The notes: generated by a model from the letters alone, not told the origin. A stretch of 64,000 nucleotides of DNA from Petunia secreta (GCA_029990175.1 JARKIP010000809.1:1-64000); one strand, 5' to 3'; positions 46,181 to 58,350 are shown, counted from the first letter of the stretch. Numbers and translations are program-made.

Positions 46181-46380
46181 CATTGTTCCTTTGGGATGGC
46201 TCAGTTGGTTTGGAGGGTGGTTATCCACGTGGATGACCCGGGTTCAATCCCCCTCAATGCCCCTTCTGAATCGAGCCTGTCGCACCGGGTTTTCCTAGCT
46301 ATTACACAAGGGGGGTTTACCCAGTGCGCACAGTCAATAGACTGTAGCGGCTGCGGGTTTTCCTGGGATTCCAAAAAAAA
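46181..46380 (+). mobile_element. tRNA-derived SINE, complete
   Basis: A 200-bp element flanked by the 15-bp target duplication AAATACTTAAACCAC at 46166-46180 and 46381-46395. It contains a Pol III A box (TGGCTCAGTTGG) and B box (GGGTTCAATCC) and ends in a run of A. The sharp duplication suggests a fairly young insertion. Confidence 0.9.
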
Positions 46381-46395
46381 AAATACTTAAACCAC

Positions 46396-48480
46396 AATCA
46401 AACACTTTTCACTTGTTCGATTTTTTCACTTTTGTCGGTTATTTCGATTTGTTCGAATGTCCTCGATTTTTTTTTTCCTCTCTAAATATGTGACATCCAC
46501 TTCCAAAGATCAAATACATATTCTAGCGACTATATTTTGCATCATATCCAATCCAGGTGTTCTCTAAAAAAGAATAAACTATATATGTAATCAAATTAAT
46601 TACATATGTAGCTTCGTCGAAAAATCATATGATTGTATAAGCATTTAACCATTTTCAATTAAGTTAATCAAACTTCTTACAATGGTTTATTCATGTTTGA
46701 AAAAATGAAGACCTATCATTTGCCAAGATATCTTGATGATATTGAATTAACCAAAAAACAAAGATCGTTAGACTACAAAACAAGTTATTTTTAACATGCA
46801 ATAGATTGTTTGACTAATCAAAATAAAATCTATAATGCAAACTAGAATATAGAGGAAAAAACTATAAAGGTAGGGAACTAGGCTAGAATTCAAGAATACA
46901 AAAAATTAACATAGGTGTAAATTCATAAAACTTACATAACTATATGTGTAATTATAATTTTTAAGTATGTATTAATCTAATCAGTTTTTTCGGTTATTTC
47001 AGTAATTTTTTTTGTTTAAAACCAAAATCAAACCATCTTATCGGTTTTTTGAAATTAAAAACCAAAGCTAAACCAAACCTAGAAAATGTCGAGTTTTCTT
47101 TCAATCCGAGTTGATTTTCAGTTTGATTCAATTTTTCAATTTCTAGTGAACACCCATAGTCTTCTTTTATTTTTTCAGGTTGTTACTGTTGGTTGTGGAA
47201 CTCAACTTGCTTCTGAATCAGCTTGCTTAAAACTTACTAGGAGTGAAAGGTGCTAACAGAGAATCAGCAGGTTCAAATGCTAGGCTCTTGGCAACAATAG
47301 TAGGCGGTTCTTTCTCGCTGCTGAAGTATTGCTCAGGTCGGCTATCTCTGCTAGACAACTTGTTTACACTTTACAGCCACATGAAATACGCACAATTTAC
47401 TTAATGTCACTAAGGCGTCATCCTACTGAGGGGCGTTCTTGTATTTGAAATAAATTTCTTCTATTCAAATGGCTTATTGTATTTTTAAGTGTTTGCTCAT
47501 GCACTAATCTACTTCAATTTTATTTCTGCAACATAAATGTATTATGAATTATCTATGTGCTTAAATGCCTTAACAGTTCGAGGGACCCTTCTGTTCTTGT
47601 GAAGATTGCTACTCTCGAGATGACTATTTAAATTAAGTAAAACTTGCCTGCTCATTTTTGCTTTCAAAAGATGTGTTATTTTGTGCAACTGATCTAACAA
47701 TCTGCGTCACTGGATCTTTTAATCCTGCTCTTGTAATCTGAGCGGAGATTTTGCAGTGGAATGAGCTCAAAATTTTCCACTCGTTTTCAAGCCAAGAAAA
47801 TTGATTTGATGTCTTTTACCAACTGCTACATTATGCAATCTACGTAATTGCGTAATTTGATGTGATTTTATAATTCTCATTTGTTACCTATCACAGGATC
47901 AATAAGGTGCATATCGCTTGGCTATGATGCTTTACTTGAAGATTTGAGGTCTATCTTGGTTTATGTTCAGGTTGTTAGAGCCGGACCGGTCGCGGTGCAA
48001 AGACATTTGTATAAATGGCTTCTTTCACTGAAATGTGATTCTAGCTGTGATTCTGATTAATGGCTACTTTCACTGAAATGTGATTCTGATTGCTGGCGAG
48101 CTAACGATTAGAAAAGCAAGATCGACACGAGCAACCTTTTAAAATATGAGTTCCAAACCTGTCAACTAGCTCATAAATCTGACCGGAGTAGAGCGTTAAC
48201 TTTAACAAGAAGTTGTCTCTTCCTTTTGGGAAGCTGTTGATAATGTTAGCGTTGAGCGAATTTGCTGTGATTCCAATGTACCTTGTTAACTTTGAGAAAC
48301 TCCTACAATGTTGTACCTGTGCACAGCACGAGTTACCCTCTACTAATATCTACATTGTGGGTTCAAATCCTACTATTTCTCCTAATCCTTTTCTCCTCTC
48401 AGTGGGACTTAAGTTTAACTTGTGATACTATGATAGCTGTATGGAACTCTCAATTTTAAGGAGAACAAAGACCATAGCTT
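46396..48480. other. No gene recognised
   Basis: Non-coding, AT-rich. Some better-composed stretches (about 47180-47340, 47900-48000) could be remnants of a gene, but I cannot identify one. Confidence 0.4.
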
Positions 48481-48736
48481 AAATAACAATAACAATTATC
48501 ACAAAGAAACAAACGCCATCATTATAATTACATAAAAAGCATGTGCCAGAATCATATTTCGTCAAACTACAATATTAAAAAGAAAACCTAATAAACTTAG
48601 CAAAATGATGAAACTAGTGCCAGAATGACTATAACATCAACTATTAGAGCCCAGAATAAGCCGGCATGAAAACCACTAGCAGCTCCCAGTTGTTTAAGTT
48701 ATACAATACATGGCACCAGACTTACGTTAGACCTTA

Positions 48737-50104
48737 TTAGGTCTGGGTCTGCTCATCCTTCTGGATGCTTTTTGTGGGAGTTACGGGACTTCCATCCGGC
48801 AAATGAAGACAAGAGGAACACAATTCAGTGTTCTTTTTTGCACTTCCTCTTATCATACCAAGAGCTAGTTGTATTGCACGCCATGCTTTGTGGCGACTAA
48901 TGGTCACTCCATACTTCTTTTCAATCTCGTCCACAACAAATTTTGGTTTGATGTCTGCTTTAGTGTCACGTAGAAACTCGATGATATGCTCGGATACGAC
49001 CTCTGATGTTACTTGCGGTTGGTCAGGTAACACATAAAGAGCGCAAGTATGGTTTCTTTCAAACTGAGTGATCCTGAATAATGAAGAATCACGGACCCGT
49101 GAAGAATGTACATGCCAATTGCATTCGTCATCCCAACACTTCAGATAATATTGTCTTTTGGCCCCTTTATGGACCTTAAATTTGAAGTGGTATTCCGCTG
49201 CAAAATTTAAGAAACATTTCTTCAGACTTTCCCTGTCCTCAAAGATAGATCCCACATCTATTTCATCCAATGATGCATCTTCTCCCAAAACCACAGTTGG
49301 CGCAACGTCTCTTCTAATGATCGACCGTCTTCTTACTTTCTTAATGTTTGATGTCTGCCCCGTTTCCTCAGTTATTTCATCCAATGAGGCATCTTCTCTC
49401 ATAACCACAGTTGGCGAATCATCTCTTTTACTGATCGAACGTTTTCTTACTTTCTTAACACTTGATGTCTGTCCCGTTTCCTCAGTTATTTCTTTTGTTG
49501 TCGGATGCTCAGACTGCATTGTTTGTTCAACCACTATGACTGCTTCATCTGCCATCAATCCTTCATCTTTCTTAACGTTCGATGTCTGCCCTGTTTCCTC
49601 AGCTATTTCTTTTGTTGTCGGGTAATCAGGCTGCATTGTTGGTTCAACCACTAGGAATGTTTCATCATCTATTATCAATGCTTCATCTTTTTCAACATGC
49701 ATTTCCCATAGCCCATCCTCTTGTGGTACAATATTCACTTCTTCATGAACAATGCTTTTGGATAACTCAGTTTTTGAACTATTTGCTGGCAAAGATTTCC
49801 TTTCCGCAATATCAACAATGAAACGGGATGTCTTGAAATTTGCATCATTTTTCAACAAGTGGATGCATGTAGTTATTTCCTCGTCATTTGTCACTAGCAT
49901 TCCTTTGCTTGTATCTAGCTTCGTATCAAACCAAATTTTTGTTTCAATCTCCTCTTTTTTCAGTTTTAGCACCTGAAAAATCTTTTCAACAAGACCTTCA
50001 AATGTTATTTCATCATTTATAAGAACCAGCTTTGTCTCATGATCCACATACTTGTTATCCTTCGTCCATTTGCCATTGTAAGCAACGCAGATGCATCTCG
50101 CCAT
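48737..50104 (-). CDS. PB1 plus MuDR-domain protein, MULE-derived, probably domesticated
   Basis: 455 aa without introns in the coding part. Residues 1-100 form a PB1-like domain (MARCICVAYNGKWTKDNKYV ...). Residues about 130-260 are made of internal repeats: EETGQTSNVKK three times and PTVVMREDASLDEIT / PTVVLGEDASLDEID. Residues about 290-410 are a MuDR DNA-binding domain (GSIFEDRESLKKCFLNFAAE, YYLKCWDDECNWHVHSSR, FERNHTCAL). It ends soon after the RHKAWRAIQLALGMIRGS part with its own tail. The catalytic transposase domain, SWIM finger and element ends are all absent. A spliced 5' leader points to an expressed single-copy gene. It may bind DNA as a transcription factor, but its targets are unknown. 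Confidence 0.8.
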   Translation of the reverse strand: MARCICVAYNGKWTKDNKYVDHETKLVLINDEITFEGLVEKIFQVLKLKKEEIETKIWFDTKLDTSKGMLVTNDEEITTCIHLLKNDANFKTSRFIVDIAERKSLPANSSKTELSKSIVHEEVNIVPQEDGLWEMHVEKDEALIIDDETFLVVEPTMQPDYPTTKEIAEETGQTSNVKKDEGLMADEAVIVVEQTMQSEHPTTKEITEETGQTSSVKKVRKRSISKRDDSPTVVMREDASLDEITEETGQTSNIKKVRRRSIIRRDVAPTVVLGEDASLDEIDVGSIFEDRESLKKCFLNFAAEYHFKFKVHKGAKRQYYLKCWDDECNWHVHSSRVRDSSLFRITQFERNHTCALYVLPDQPQVTSEVVSEHIIEFLRDTKADIKPKFVVDEIEKKYGVTISRHKAWRAIQLALGMIRGSAKKNTELCSSCLHLPDGSPVTPTKSIQKDEQTQT

Positions 50105-50689
50105 CCTGTAAAAATTGAAATAAAAAAGACATTACACATACATCTGAAGAATGTGAAATATTTAGTAACCGAGTGGACTAAATTTCCCAAACAAGATTAT
50201 CAAAGCAGATACCCAAAAATTAGCCCGATAGTCTAAACATTGAAAAACAAAAACAGAAAAGCAGATAACCCAGATCAATAGGAACATTAATGTTTTGTGA
50301 ACTCTCCAAGCCTTCAATGTTTACTTAAAGATGGCAAAGAATGCTAATTGCAGCTTGTTAATTTCAACTTACATTATTTTTTGGTGGTTACTAAGCACGG
50401 CTTTTAGCTTTTAACATTTCATACCTTACTAAAAGGTTTGAGTCCAACACAAAGTATTCTTCTTAATTATGAATAGCTACGACCATAGTGTGACAAAGAA
50501 CAGAAGAAAGTAAGATAGACAAGATTAGCCCAGTAGGCTAAAGATTCCAAACAGAATAACGAAAGCTTATAATAAAATCAGTAATAACTTTTAGGTAGGA
50601 ACTTTTTGCTCTTATTGATGAGAAATATTGTAATGCATAGATTTTTTCTATCTATGAGTTTTAAAGTTTGCATTTTTATTATTTGATAA

Positions 50690-50850
50690 CCCAAAAATTC
50701 CCAACGGCCAGTTGCGCACAGTTCAAAACTTGGGGGATAATGGGCATCGCCCTCTACCCTTCCCCGCTTAAATACCAGGCTTTTTTCCGAGACAGGATTT
50801 GAACCTAGGACATGCAGCTAACCTGCACACCAAACCCCTGGGGATGAGCT
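50690..50850 (-). mobile_element. SINE of a Solanaceae type
   Basis: On the minus strand GTGTGCAGGTTAGCTGCATG is followed by the B box GGTTCAAATCC, then AAAAAGCCTGGTATTTAAG, GGGAAGGGTAGAGG, and GCGCAACTGGCCGTTGGGAA. This matches the body of a SINE I know from Solanaceae. Target duplication not determined. Confidence 0.65.
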
Positions 50851-51533
50851 TTAGAGTCTGTTTCAAGAGTACTTTTATGAGAATCTGAGTTCAAGTCCTG
50901 GAGTTTGACCTTTTGGATCTATGACTTGATGTTATTTCATCAGATTTACACTACAACACCACTGATACACTTCTGGCTCCCACTAAAAAACCGTCTTTAA
51001 CTTCTAACCCCCATAATCACGCCAGAACATGTCATATGGAACACATTCCTGGCGGGTCCTGGCAACAGGCAAATACCCATAAGGGCTAAAAAGTAAACAC
51101 TTTCTCCGCCAGGTTTAAAAACTTAACCTTGGCACACGCCACGACTATTGGGGCCAAATTTTTTATATTTTTCAGATCTCAGCTACAAAAGGCTTATCTT
51201 AATTATGGTTTAACGACGCGAGCACGATGAACTTTTATCAAACACATGATATGCATAAGTAACATTCCCTTTATAATTGTGACAAAATTTGACACGGATA
51301 ACATGCAATTTGCAGAATTAATTAACAATCAACTCATACCCATAAAAACCCTAAATTTCAACAAGTTAATTAAATTAACACAAAACCCTAATTTCCTTGA
51401 AATCACATAAAAACAATATTAATTCACAAGAAAGTAAAATTAAACAAAAAAACAAGCAGACGAGAAAAAAACATTATAGATCACTGGACAAGATGAACCC
51501 TAATTAAATTAAATAAAAAATAAAAGTGAATAA

Positions 51534-51594
51534 AGCAAAAGCGCATCCCGGTGTACAAAGCATCCCGCGTTCTCACAGGTCCGGAAAAGGATGC
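51534..51594 (-). mobile_element. 3' fragment of an Au/TS-type SINE
   Basis: On the minus strand TCCGGACCTGTGAGAACGCG-GGATGCTTTGTACACCGGGA-TGCGCTTTT resembles the 3' end of plant SINEs (CCCCGGACCCCGCG ... GCACCGGGCTGCCCTTTT). The 5' half is missing. Confidence 0.55.
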
Positions 51595-51662
51595 ACACTA
51601 AATTAAAAAGGGCGGAGGCAAAAAGATAACAAAAAGAAAAAAAAAGAAAGAAGAAGGGTTAC

Positions 51663-51760
51663 CTGATAAGGGAGTAGTGAAGAGCGGAGCAAAAGAAAAG
51701 GGGAGAAAGAAAAAGTGGGGTTGTAAATAATAGTCCAGGTTAGGGTTATACACGCAAAAA
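51663..51760 (-). promoter_or_regulatory. Leader exon and core promoter of the PB1/MuDR gene
   Basis: On the minus strand a pyrimidine-rich leader (CTTTTTCTTTCTCCCCTTTC) runs to the splice donor at 51662. GTGTATAACC near 51745 is a weak TATA candidate. Confidence 0.45.
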
Positions 51761-51879
51761 AAGGCCACAATAAAAGGAAATAGAATTATTGGACTTTTTG
51801 CACAAAATATGACACCAAAGGCAATGGTTTGCCTTTTTACCCCACGTAACAGTGGTTTGCAAAAATACCCCCAACTAAA

Positions 51880-52240
51880 TTTAATGAATAAATTTCGGAC
51901 GGAAATACTCACTATGAATCTTATAGTTCGGAGTCTTTGGCCCCTCTTTCTTAGCCATGCTCGCCCCTTAAATCTCGCATTCTCTCAGTGAAAGTGTTAT
52001 CTGATCAGCACTTGGTCATAAGTACTGGCAAAAGGCATCACTTGCCTTTGACCCATTTTTCTTAGGCAACATTTTCCCTTGAATCTCACATCTCCTAGAA
52101 AAAATGTTGTCCAAGTAGCAATTGCCCTTTCCAATCTCTTCCTGCATTCTCCCACATAACTTGAAGTGTTGTCTAGGCAGCACTTGCCATTTGACCTCTT
52201 CCTAAAATGTAGCTCTTTCAAATTGGTAACTTGAAGTATT
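51880..52240. repeat. Imperfect direct repeats of about 75 bp
   Basis: Stretches of the type AAGTGTTATCTGATCAGCAC, AATGTTGTCCAAGTAGCAAT and AAGTGTTGTCTAGGCAGCAC recur three times, each followed by a TTGCC(T/C)TT-like segment. No gene here. Confidence 0.6.
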
Positions 52241-52249
52241 GGCTCCGGA

Positions 52250-53492
52250 TCAAAAGAGGGTACTTTGTTAAAATGTTATTAAATTGGGGGCAAACTCTCA
52301 AAAGCAAGAAGGACATGTAGTGAAATTTTTTGTGAATTTCAAAGGGAAAATATATAAGTTATCTCTGAAATTTGACCAAAAAAAAATTCAAAAATTGGAC
52401 TAAAAGTTATTTACATAAGGATATTTACGATTGACCAATTACAATTATATATTTTTATTTTACGTGAAACTAATATCGACAAAAATTGACGTGGCAGGAA
52501 AATAACATGTTAGATAGGGGTGGACATAAAACCTGAATATCAAACCAAATAATTAAGTTTGGTATTTCGGTTTCAACATTTCAATTTGATTTATATTGAA
52601 TGAGATTTAAATATTCTTAAATAGTTCTTGACCCGATACCAATTTTCACTCCATAGTTTTGCAAGGTACGAATTCGAGGACGGGTTCTTTGCAAGAAAGG
52701 GAGAATAATATAAGTATGGGAAGCACTCATGTCATGGAAGAATATCTACTTGACATCAAGAGCATTGGATGTTTCAAGAAAGCGTAAAACGAAAACAAGG
52801 GTCATTTTTTTGTAATTTATTCTCGACATTAACTAAGGGCACTATAGACATTTCCGCCTTAAATAACCCTAGCTATATATATGATGAACTTGATTTTAGT
52901 TAGTTTACTTTGATGAATAATTGATCTCATTGTGAATGCGTGAGTTTATCCCTTTATATCTTTATTGGATCTCTCTTGAATATCTCGTAGTGAGAAATCA
53001 TGTATAAGTCCAAATTTTTTTCTCCCTTAGAATTAATTTTGTTTTTTTTTTTTTTTTCTAATTAGAGGATACAAATCTATATTTTTTGATCTCTACTTTA
53101 ACTACAATTTTGAGATTGTTCTTTCTTTCTTCCCTCTTCTCAAATTTCTTTTGTATAGTTTCCTTGAGTTTGTCTATCTTCAATTACGCATTATTTCCAC
53201 CATGGGAGGTGGAGATTGATGGAGACTAGACTGATATACTTTGTATAAAAATAGTAATATTATGTTATATAATTTGTACTTTATTGTTATTTTATGTAAA
53301 ATAAGCCTCTAGACTTGTAAATATATGTGAAATAGCCATAGATATTATAGAGGAGACAATCATATAAACAACCACGGCAACTTCAACCATTTACATAAAT
53401 TTGTTTTGTTTTTGCTCAAACATTTGCTAATTTAATATTATTCTATCAATGTAGACAACAAGCTTTATTGATAGGTGAAGCTACAGAGGACT
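52250..53492. other. No gene recognised
   Basis: AT-rich intergenic DNA with poly-T stretches near 53041. No feature I can support. Confidence 0.5.
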
Positions 53493-55310
53493 GGGTTAAA
53501 AGACCCTCTCAAATCTTTAATGAAGAAAAAGGGACACCCTTTCTTTTCTTTTACTTTTATTTCTAAAACTTGATTAAGCGTTAATTGAGAGTCGAATTAA
53601 AAATTCTAAAAATTGGGGTAAATATTAAAATTTTAGAATTCAAATTTCAAATTAAATTTTTCCCTCCCTTCTCTTCTTATATGCTTCTTCCTTCTCTCTT
53701 ACTTCATTTTGAAATTTTTCTTTCTCTTTCCTCTTCTTCTTCCTCCTTGTCCTCATTATTTTCTTCTTCTTTCTCTCTTTTTCCGTTCAAATTTGTTTGT
53801 GTTCTACGTGAAGATCATCTTCTTCTCCTTCTTTCAATTGCTTCTCTTTTTTCTTTTCTTTTTTCCTTTTATAAGATGGTTGGAACATATGGGAAAATGG
53901 CCGGAACATCTGAATAGATGATAGAAACATCTGGACATATGGCCGAAACATCTCTCCAAATATTGAAACATTTGTACATATGACCGGAACACCTGAACAG
54001 ATGGCCGGAACATCTAGACAGATGACGGGAACATCTGGACAGATGGCCAAATCATCTGAACGAATGTCCGGAACATTTGGACAGATTGCTGGAACATCTA
54101 GATGGCCGGAACATCTCTCCAGATGTTGAAACATGTGTACCGATGATTCGAACGTTTAGACAAATGGCCGGAACATCAGAGGTAAGAGCGGATAAAAGAT
54201 GGGAGAGAAAAGCGGAGAAGGCTGAAGAGGTAGAGGAGGAGGCGGAGGAGGGAGGAAGAGTGTGGAGGGGGCTGGCAGGTTATAGGGAAAATGGGGAATA
54301 GAGAGTTATGTATAAATAAGAAAACTTTGGAGTCTTTAAAATTTAGTCATCAGTAGGAAGAAAACAGAATAACCATAAACTCTATACACATTACAACTAA
54401 ATAGCCATCATAACAAATCAACATATGCTAGCCATATAATGGTAATCTATAATTGAGGATATCTTGATTATCAGCTCTTTGTCCCTAAAACAGAGCAAAT
54501 TCCTACGCTTATTGTGTAACAAGAATCCCAATAGATATTGATATCCTAATTTACCTTTTAAAGCACATATACCACCATAATATAATTAAGAGGCACTCAA
54601 TCTTCTTCCTCATCTTTTTAGTGGCACGTGTATTCTTCTTCATACGTTCTTTTATTTCTACATATTCGTGCAATATCATTCTCATATTTGTGCAAATGTC
54701 ATTCTCATTAAAGTTATAAAATAATATTCAAACGATATCCATTTCAGTATGTCATCAAACACATACAGATATTCATTAAATATCTAATATATTTGTTGAA
54801 TATCATTAATCCATGTGCTTGGCTATATGCATATGTTGGTTACATAGTCTATTATAGAAAGAATATTAATGTTAAGGAGTGATATACGTAAGATAAATGG
54901 GATATATTCATCTGATATAGCTATCATGAAAGATGTTACTTAGTGTTCTTGAAAACAGGGGTGCATAAAAGATAGTTAAATAATTTTTGATAATATTTAG
55001 TTGATAATTAATTACCTAACATTTAACTTAAGAAAGAGAACATGGCTTACGTGCTTGGAGAGTTTATCTCCCAAAAATAGGCACCTTACATGCTTAAAGA
55101 CTATCAAATTTTGTGGCTAGAAAATGTGCATTACAATTTATTAAAATTTACAACACATAATAAAGGAAGAATGCGTTTATTTATTGTTTATAACTCTATT
55201 AGGTGTTTATGTCATGTAATTCTCCCAATTTTAAATGTGTCTCTTTTACTTCATTAGTTAAGATTTTATCCATTTTATCTAAATAAAGACTTAAGAGTCC
55301 CTTTTAACCA
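53493..55310 (-). mobile_element. Non-autonomous relative of the 30.4-44.3 kb MULE
   Basis: Ends: GGGTTAAAAGACCCTCTCAA at 53493, and on the reverse strand GGTTAAAAGGGACTCTTAAG at 55310 followed by ATGAAGTAAAAGAGACACAT. These match the right and left ends of the large MULE. Just inside the left end, AAATTGGGGTAAATATT and TTTTTCCCTCCCTTCTC also match the large MULE's left subterminal region (30560-30610). About 1.8 kb, with no transposase, so it would depend on the large element. No clear target duplication, so the boundaries are approximate. Confidence 0.65.
53876..54180. repeat. 21-bp minisatellite with a GGAACATC core, about 14 copies
   Basis: The consensus unit is ATGGCCGGAACATCTGGACA plus G. 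Eight units keep GGAACAT exactly and others differ by one base (GAAACAT). Most units are exactly 21 bp, with one of 17 and one of 20. Both strands stay partly open (a VPAIC-type heptad on the minus strand) because 21 is a multiple of 3, not because this is a gene. Confidence 0.92.
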
Positions 55311-57170
55311 AAGTACCTGTGAAACTAGGAGCAATAACATGTCAAACAAGTGAGCTAGTGAAACACTAAGCTGGTATTGTTTTCATACTGAAGGTTCCAA
55401 AAGAAGTATGAAACATTGGATCTTATTAAATTTTAAATATTGGATTTTGATAATTTTGGCAGCTCTTGAATTATAGCAGCAACAAAGGTGCACCAATGTC
55501 CCAAACTCAACTGTAATGAAAGTCTAGCAGCAAGGAAACCATATTGATGGTTTTGCCACTAAATATATTTGTGTGAGGTCTAACAAAATGTCACTACTTA
55601 CAAATGCTGAGTGGAATGGTTCTTCACTTCTTCTCTTTATCCATTTTCCTTTGTTCCATCATGGGAAAATTTCCTTGACTGAGCATAGCCTAATAAAGCA
55701 TAAAAATGTTCGAAAAAGTCCCCACAGTAAAAATCATATTATTATTATAAAAGTGGCAATTCCTAAAGTAAAAAGTGAAAAACCAAATTGCCCATCCTTT
55801 ATCCTTCAAAATTATTCTAATTAACAAAGAACATACATGAATAACGAACATACAATACAATTGACGTAAGATGGTTCATAATAATATTTGAATAGCAATC
55901 TCTAATTAATCGCATGAGACTTTTCCACTTCTCTAAATGAATAATTAAGAGTTAAAGGTGAATTTTGCACAAATTCACAAAATGTTGCTTGGGATTATTC
56001 CATAGTGGAAATACTAACATGTGCATCTCATTAATTAATTGATGATTTAACACACTATATAAGTTGGTATCGCTTCTTCTTTTTCAGAATGTTGTTTATA
56101 GTTCCTGTAGTTCTTCTTTTAATATGGAGTATACATTTGTGTGTAACTTCTTTATGTAACAACACCCATGGTTCTTCTTTTATTACGGGGTATTCATTTG
56201 TGTGCAACTCCTTTATGTAACAATTTTTTGTTTGTTTTGATTTTGTATTGCAGAAAAATTGCCTATAAGTTTGTCAACACTTCGAGCCAACGCTGCATGG
56301 TGATGGCGGGTTACCTTGACTTAGATGATCAAAGAAATTTCTATACAAGGTCATGCATGAAAATTAACAGTAAATACTGATATTACGCAGGATCAGCTTC
56401 ATCACTTCTCACTTCTCAATTTGGATGGTTAAAAGATATATCTTATTGTTTTATTTTTCATTTAGGTACCTGAATAGGTTTGACGAAGCTCAATTATTCT
56501 TTTAATTATTCTTCCATCGTATTACCTATAAGGTGATAGTGAGTTTAATCCGATATATGGATGAAATTAACTACCACTATAATATGTAAAGTGATGTATT
56601 TGTCCTTTTTGGAAATTAGTGGTTTTTTTCTTTCTGGATTTAATTCACGTATGTGGTACTAATTTGAAACATTACTCAGTACTCTTTGAAATTCTAAACA
56701 GATACTCCATTAAAAATATTGAATGTTCTCCAGAACTGTGTTTATATTGTTTCTTATGTAGTCCACTTTAATGGTTATATATATGCTACTGCAAGTCCTA
56801 ATATTCAGAGGTTTCTTTTCCTTCAAGTTTGTCTCCCAACTTGCAACAGTATAAAGAATTTTTAAGAGATAAAGAAGGAGATGAAGACTTGCAAGGTAGA
56901 CAAAACTATATTATAATTATAATTAGGTTATTGGTTCATTATATTTACCATTTTAGTTGTTTTTTTTCATGCATCTATCCCTAATACAATTCTTATTTTG
57001 CGGACTTTTGGTGCATTTAATACATGATCCCTATATTATAGTGTGCTTAGGCCATAGTATTTTCTTATTTGCTGAGTTGGTTAAATATATAGAATTGCCA
57101 TTTATCATTTTTCAAGAACTTAAGATTTTCTCTTTAGTTTTTATATATACTTCAAATATTTTTTTATTAC
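55311..57170. other. No gene recognised
   Basis: AT-rich DNA. Contains a local duplication at about 56109-56222 (GTTCTTCTTTTA ... CATTTGTGTG(T/C)AACT(T/C)CTTTATG, twice, 60 bp apart). No convincing ORF. Confidence 0.5.
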
Positions 57171-57176
57171 AAGGTA

Positions 57177-57204
57177 CACGCGCAACGCGCGTTTGCACAA
57201 CTAG
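57177..57204 (+). mobile_element. Helitron 3' terminus (+ strand)
   Basis: ACGCGCAACGCGCGT forms a perfect 6-bp stem with an AAC loop, followed 8 bases later by CTAG and then T, the standard Helitron 3' end. The matching 5' end lies to the left but I cannot place it. Confidence 0.65.
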
Positions 57205-57555
57205 TTGCAAAAATATACGAGAGACTTTTAAAAATACCCATACATCTCATCTTATTTACAAGACTCTGTCCATTATTTTAATACTCATAACTTATTCACA
57301 TCCTATTTCCATTAGCTAATTACTTCATTATTTTGAAGCATAAAACAAGGAACTCAACTTCCTCTCTCCCCTATATCTTTTTTTTTTCTCCGTTTCATTT
57401 GTCATTTTTTTTATTCTTTTCTTCTTCTCCATTTTAACTCTTTTTTCCCCCTCATGTTCTAGCACTTTTCATGTCTCCTAATTTATTTATTTATTTATTT
57501 ATTTTTTTTTCTTCGTAATCTTATTATACTAAAAAAAATCTTTTTTTCTTTTTCC

Positions 57556-58350
57556 TAAAAGGTATAGTTTGTTCAAAAACACAACAACTGAAATATTTAT
57601 TTGCTCGATTAGCATCACACACGTTGGTCCAAACATAAAAGGATATACCAAAAGAGTATATAATATATCAAAAAGGTATACTTACTTAAAAATAGTAAAA
57701 ATTAAAATATATGTGTTCTAAAAAGGTATACATTGTTCAAGACAACAAAAACTGAAATATTTATTTGCTCAATAGCATCACACACTTTGACCTAAATATA
57801 AAAGGTTATACCAAAAGAGTATACAGTATACAAAAGGGTATACTTTGTCCAAAACAATAAAAACTAAAATATTTATTTGCTCTATACTATCGCACTTTGA
57901 TCCAAATACAAAAATGTATACCAAAAGAGTAGTATACTAAAAGGGTATACTTTATTCATAACAATAAAAACTGAAATATTTATTTCCTCGATAGCATCAC
58001 ACACTTTGATCCAAACGCAAAAGGGTATACCTAAAGAGTATACCGTGTACCAAAAGGGTATACTAAAAAACTGAAATATTTATTTGCTCGGTAGAATGCA
58101 CACTTTGATCCAAATACAAAAGGGGTATACCAAAAGAGCATACAATATACAAAAATGGTATACTTTGTTCAATACAACAAAAACTGAAATATTTATTTGC
58201 TCAATAGCTTCGTACACTTTGATCCAAACGGAAAAAGGTATACCAAAAGAGTATACAGTATACCAAAAAGGTATACTTTGTTTAAAATAACAAAGGCTGA
58301 AATATTTATTTGCTCGACAGCATCACACCCTTTGATCCAAACACAAAATG
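57556..58350. repeat. Tandem array of about 115-bp units, 7 copies
   Basis: AACTGAAATATTTATTTGCT recurs near 57588, 57753, 57869, 57977, 58072, 58187 and 58302 (spacing 95-116 bp after the first, 165-bp gap). Each unit has (A)GGTATACCAAAAGAGTATAC-type inverted GTATAC elements and CATCACACACTTTGATCCAA. Confidence 0.9.

Larger units (their letters stand above)
50106..51662 (-). other. 5'-UTR intron of the PB1/MuDR gene
   Basis: On the minus strand the donor CTTATCAG|GTAACC is at 51662 and the acceptor CAATTTTTACAG|G lies one base before the ATG at 50104. The 1.56 kb intron contains two SINE sequences. Confidence 0.7.

Noticed and set aside
50690..50850. tRNA gene suggested by a B box
   Set aside because: There is no cloverleaf; the match is to a tRNA-derived SINE.
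53787..54134. Minus-strand ORF with a repeated DVPAIC heptad
   Set aside because: It is open only because the 21-bp minisatellite is a multiple of three; there is no promoter or conserved domain.
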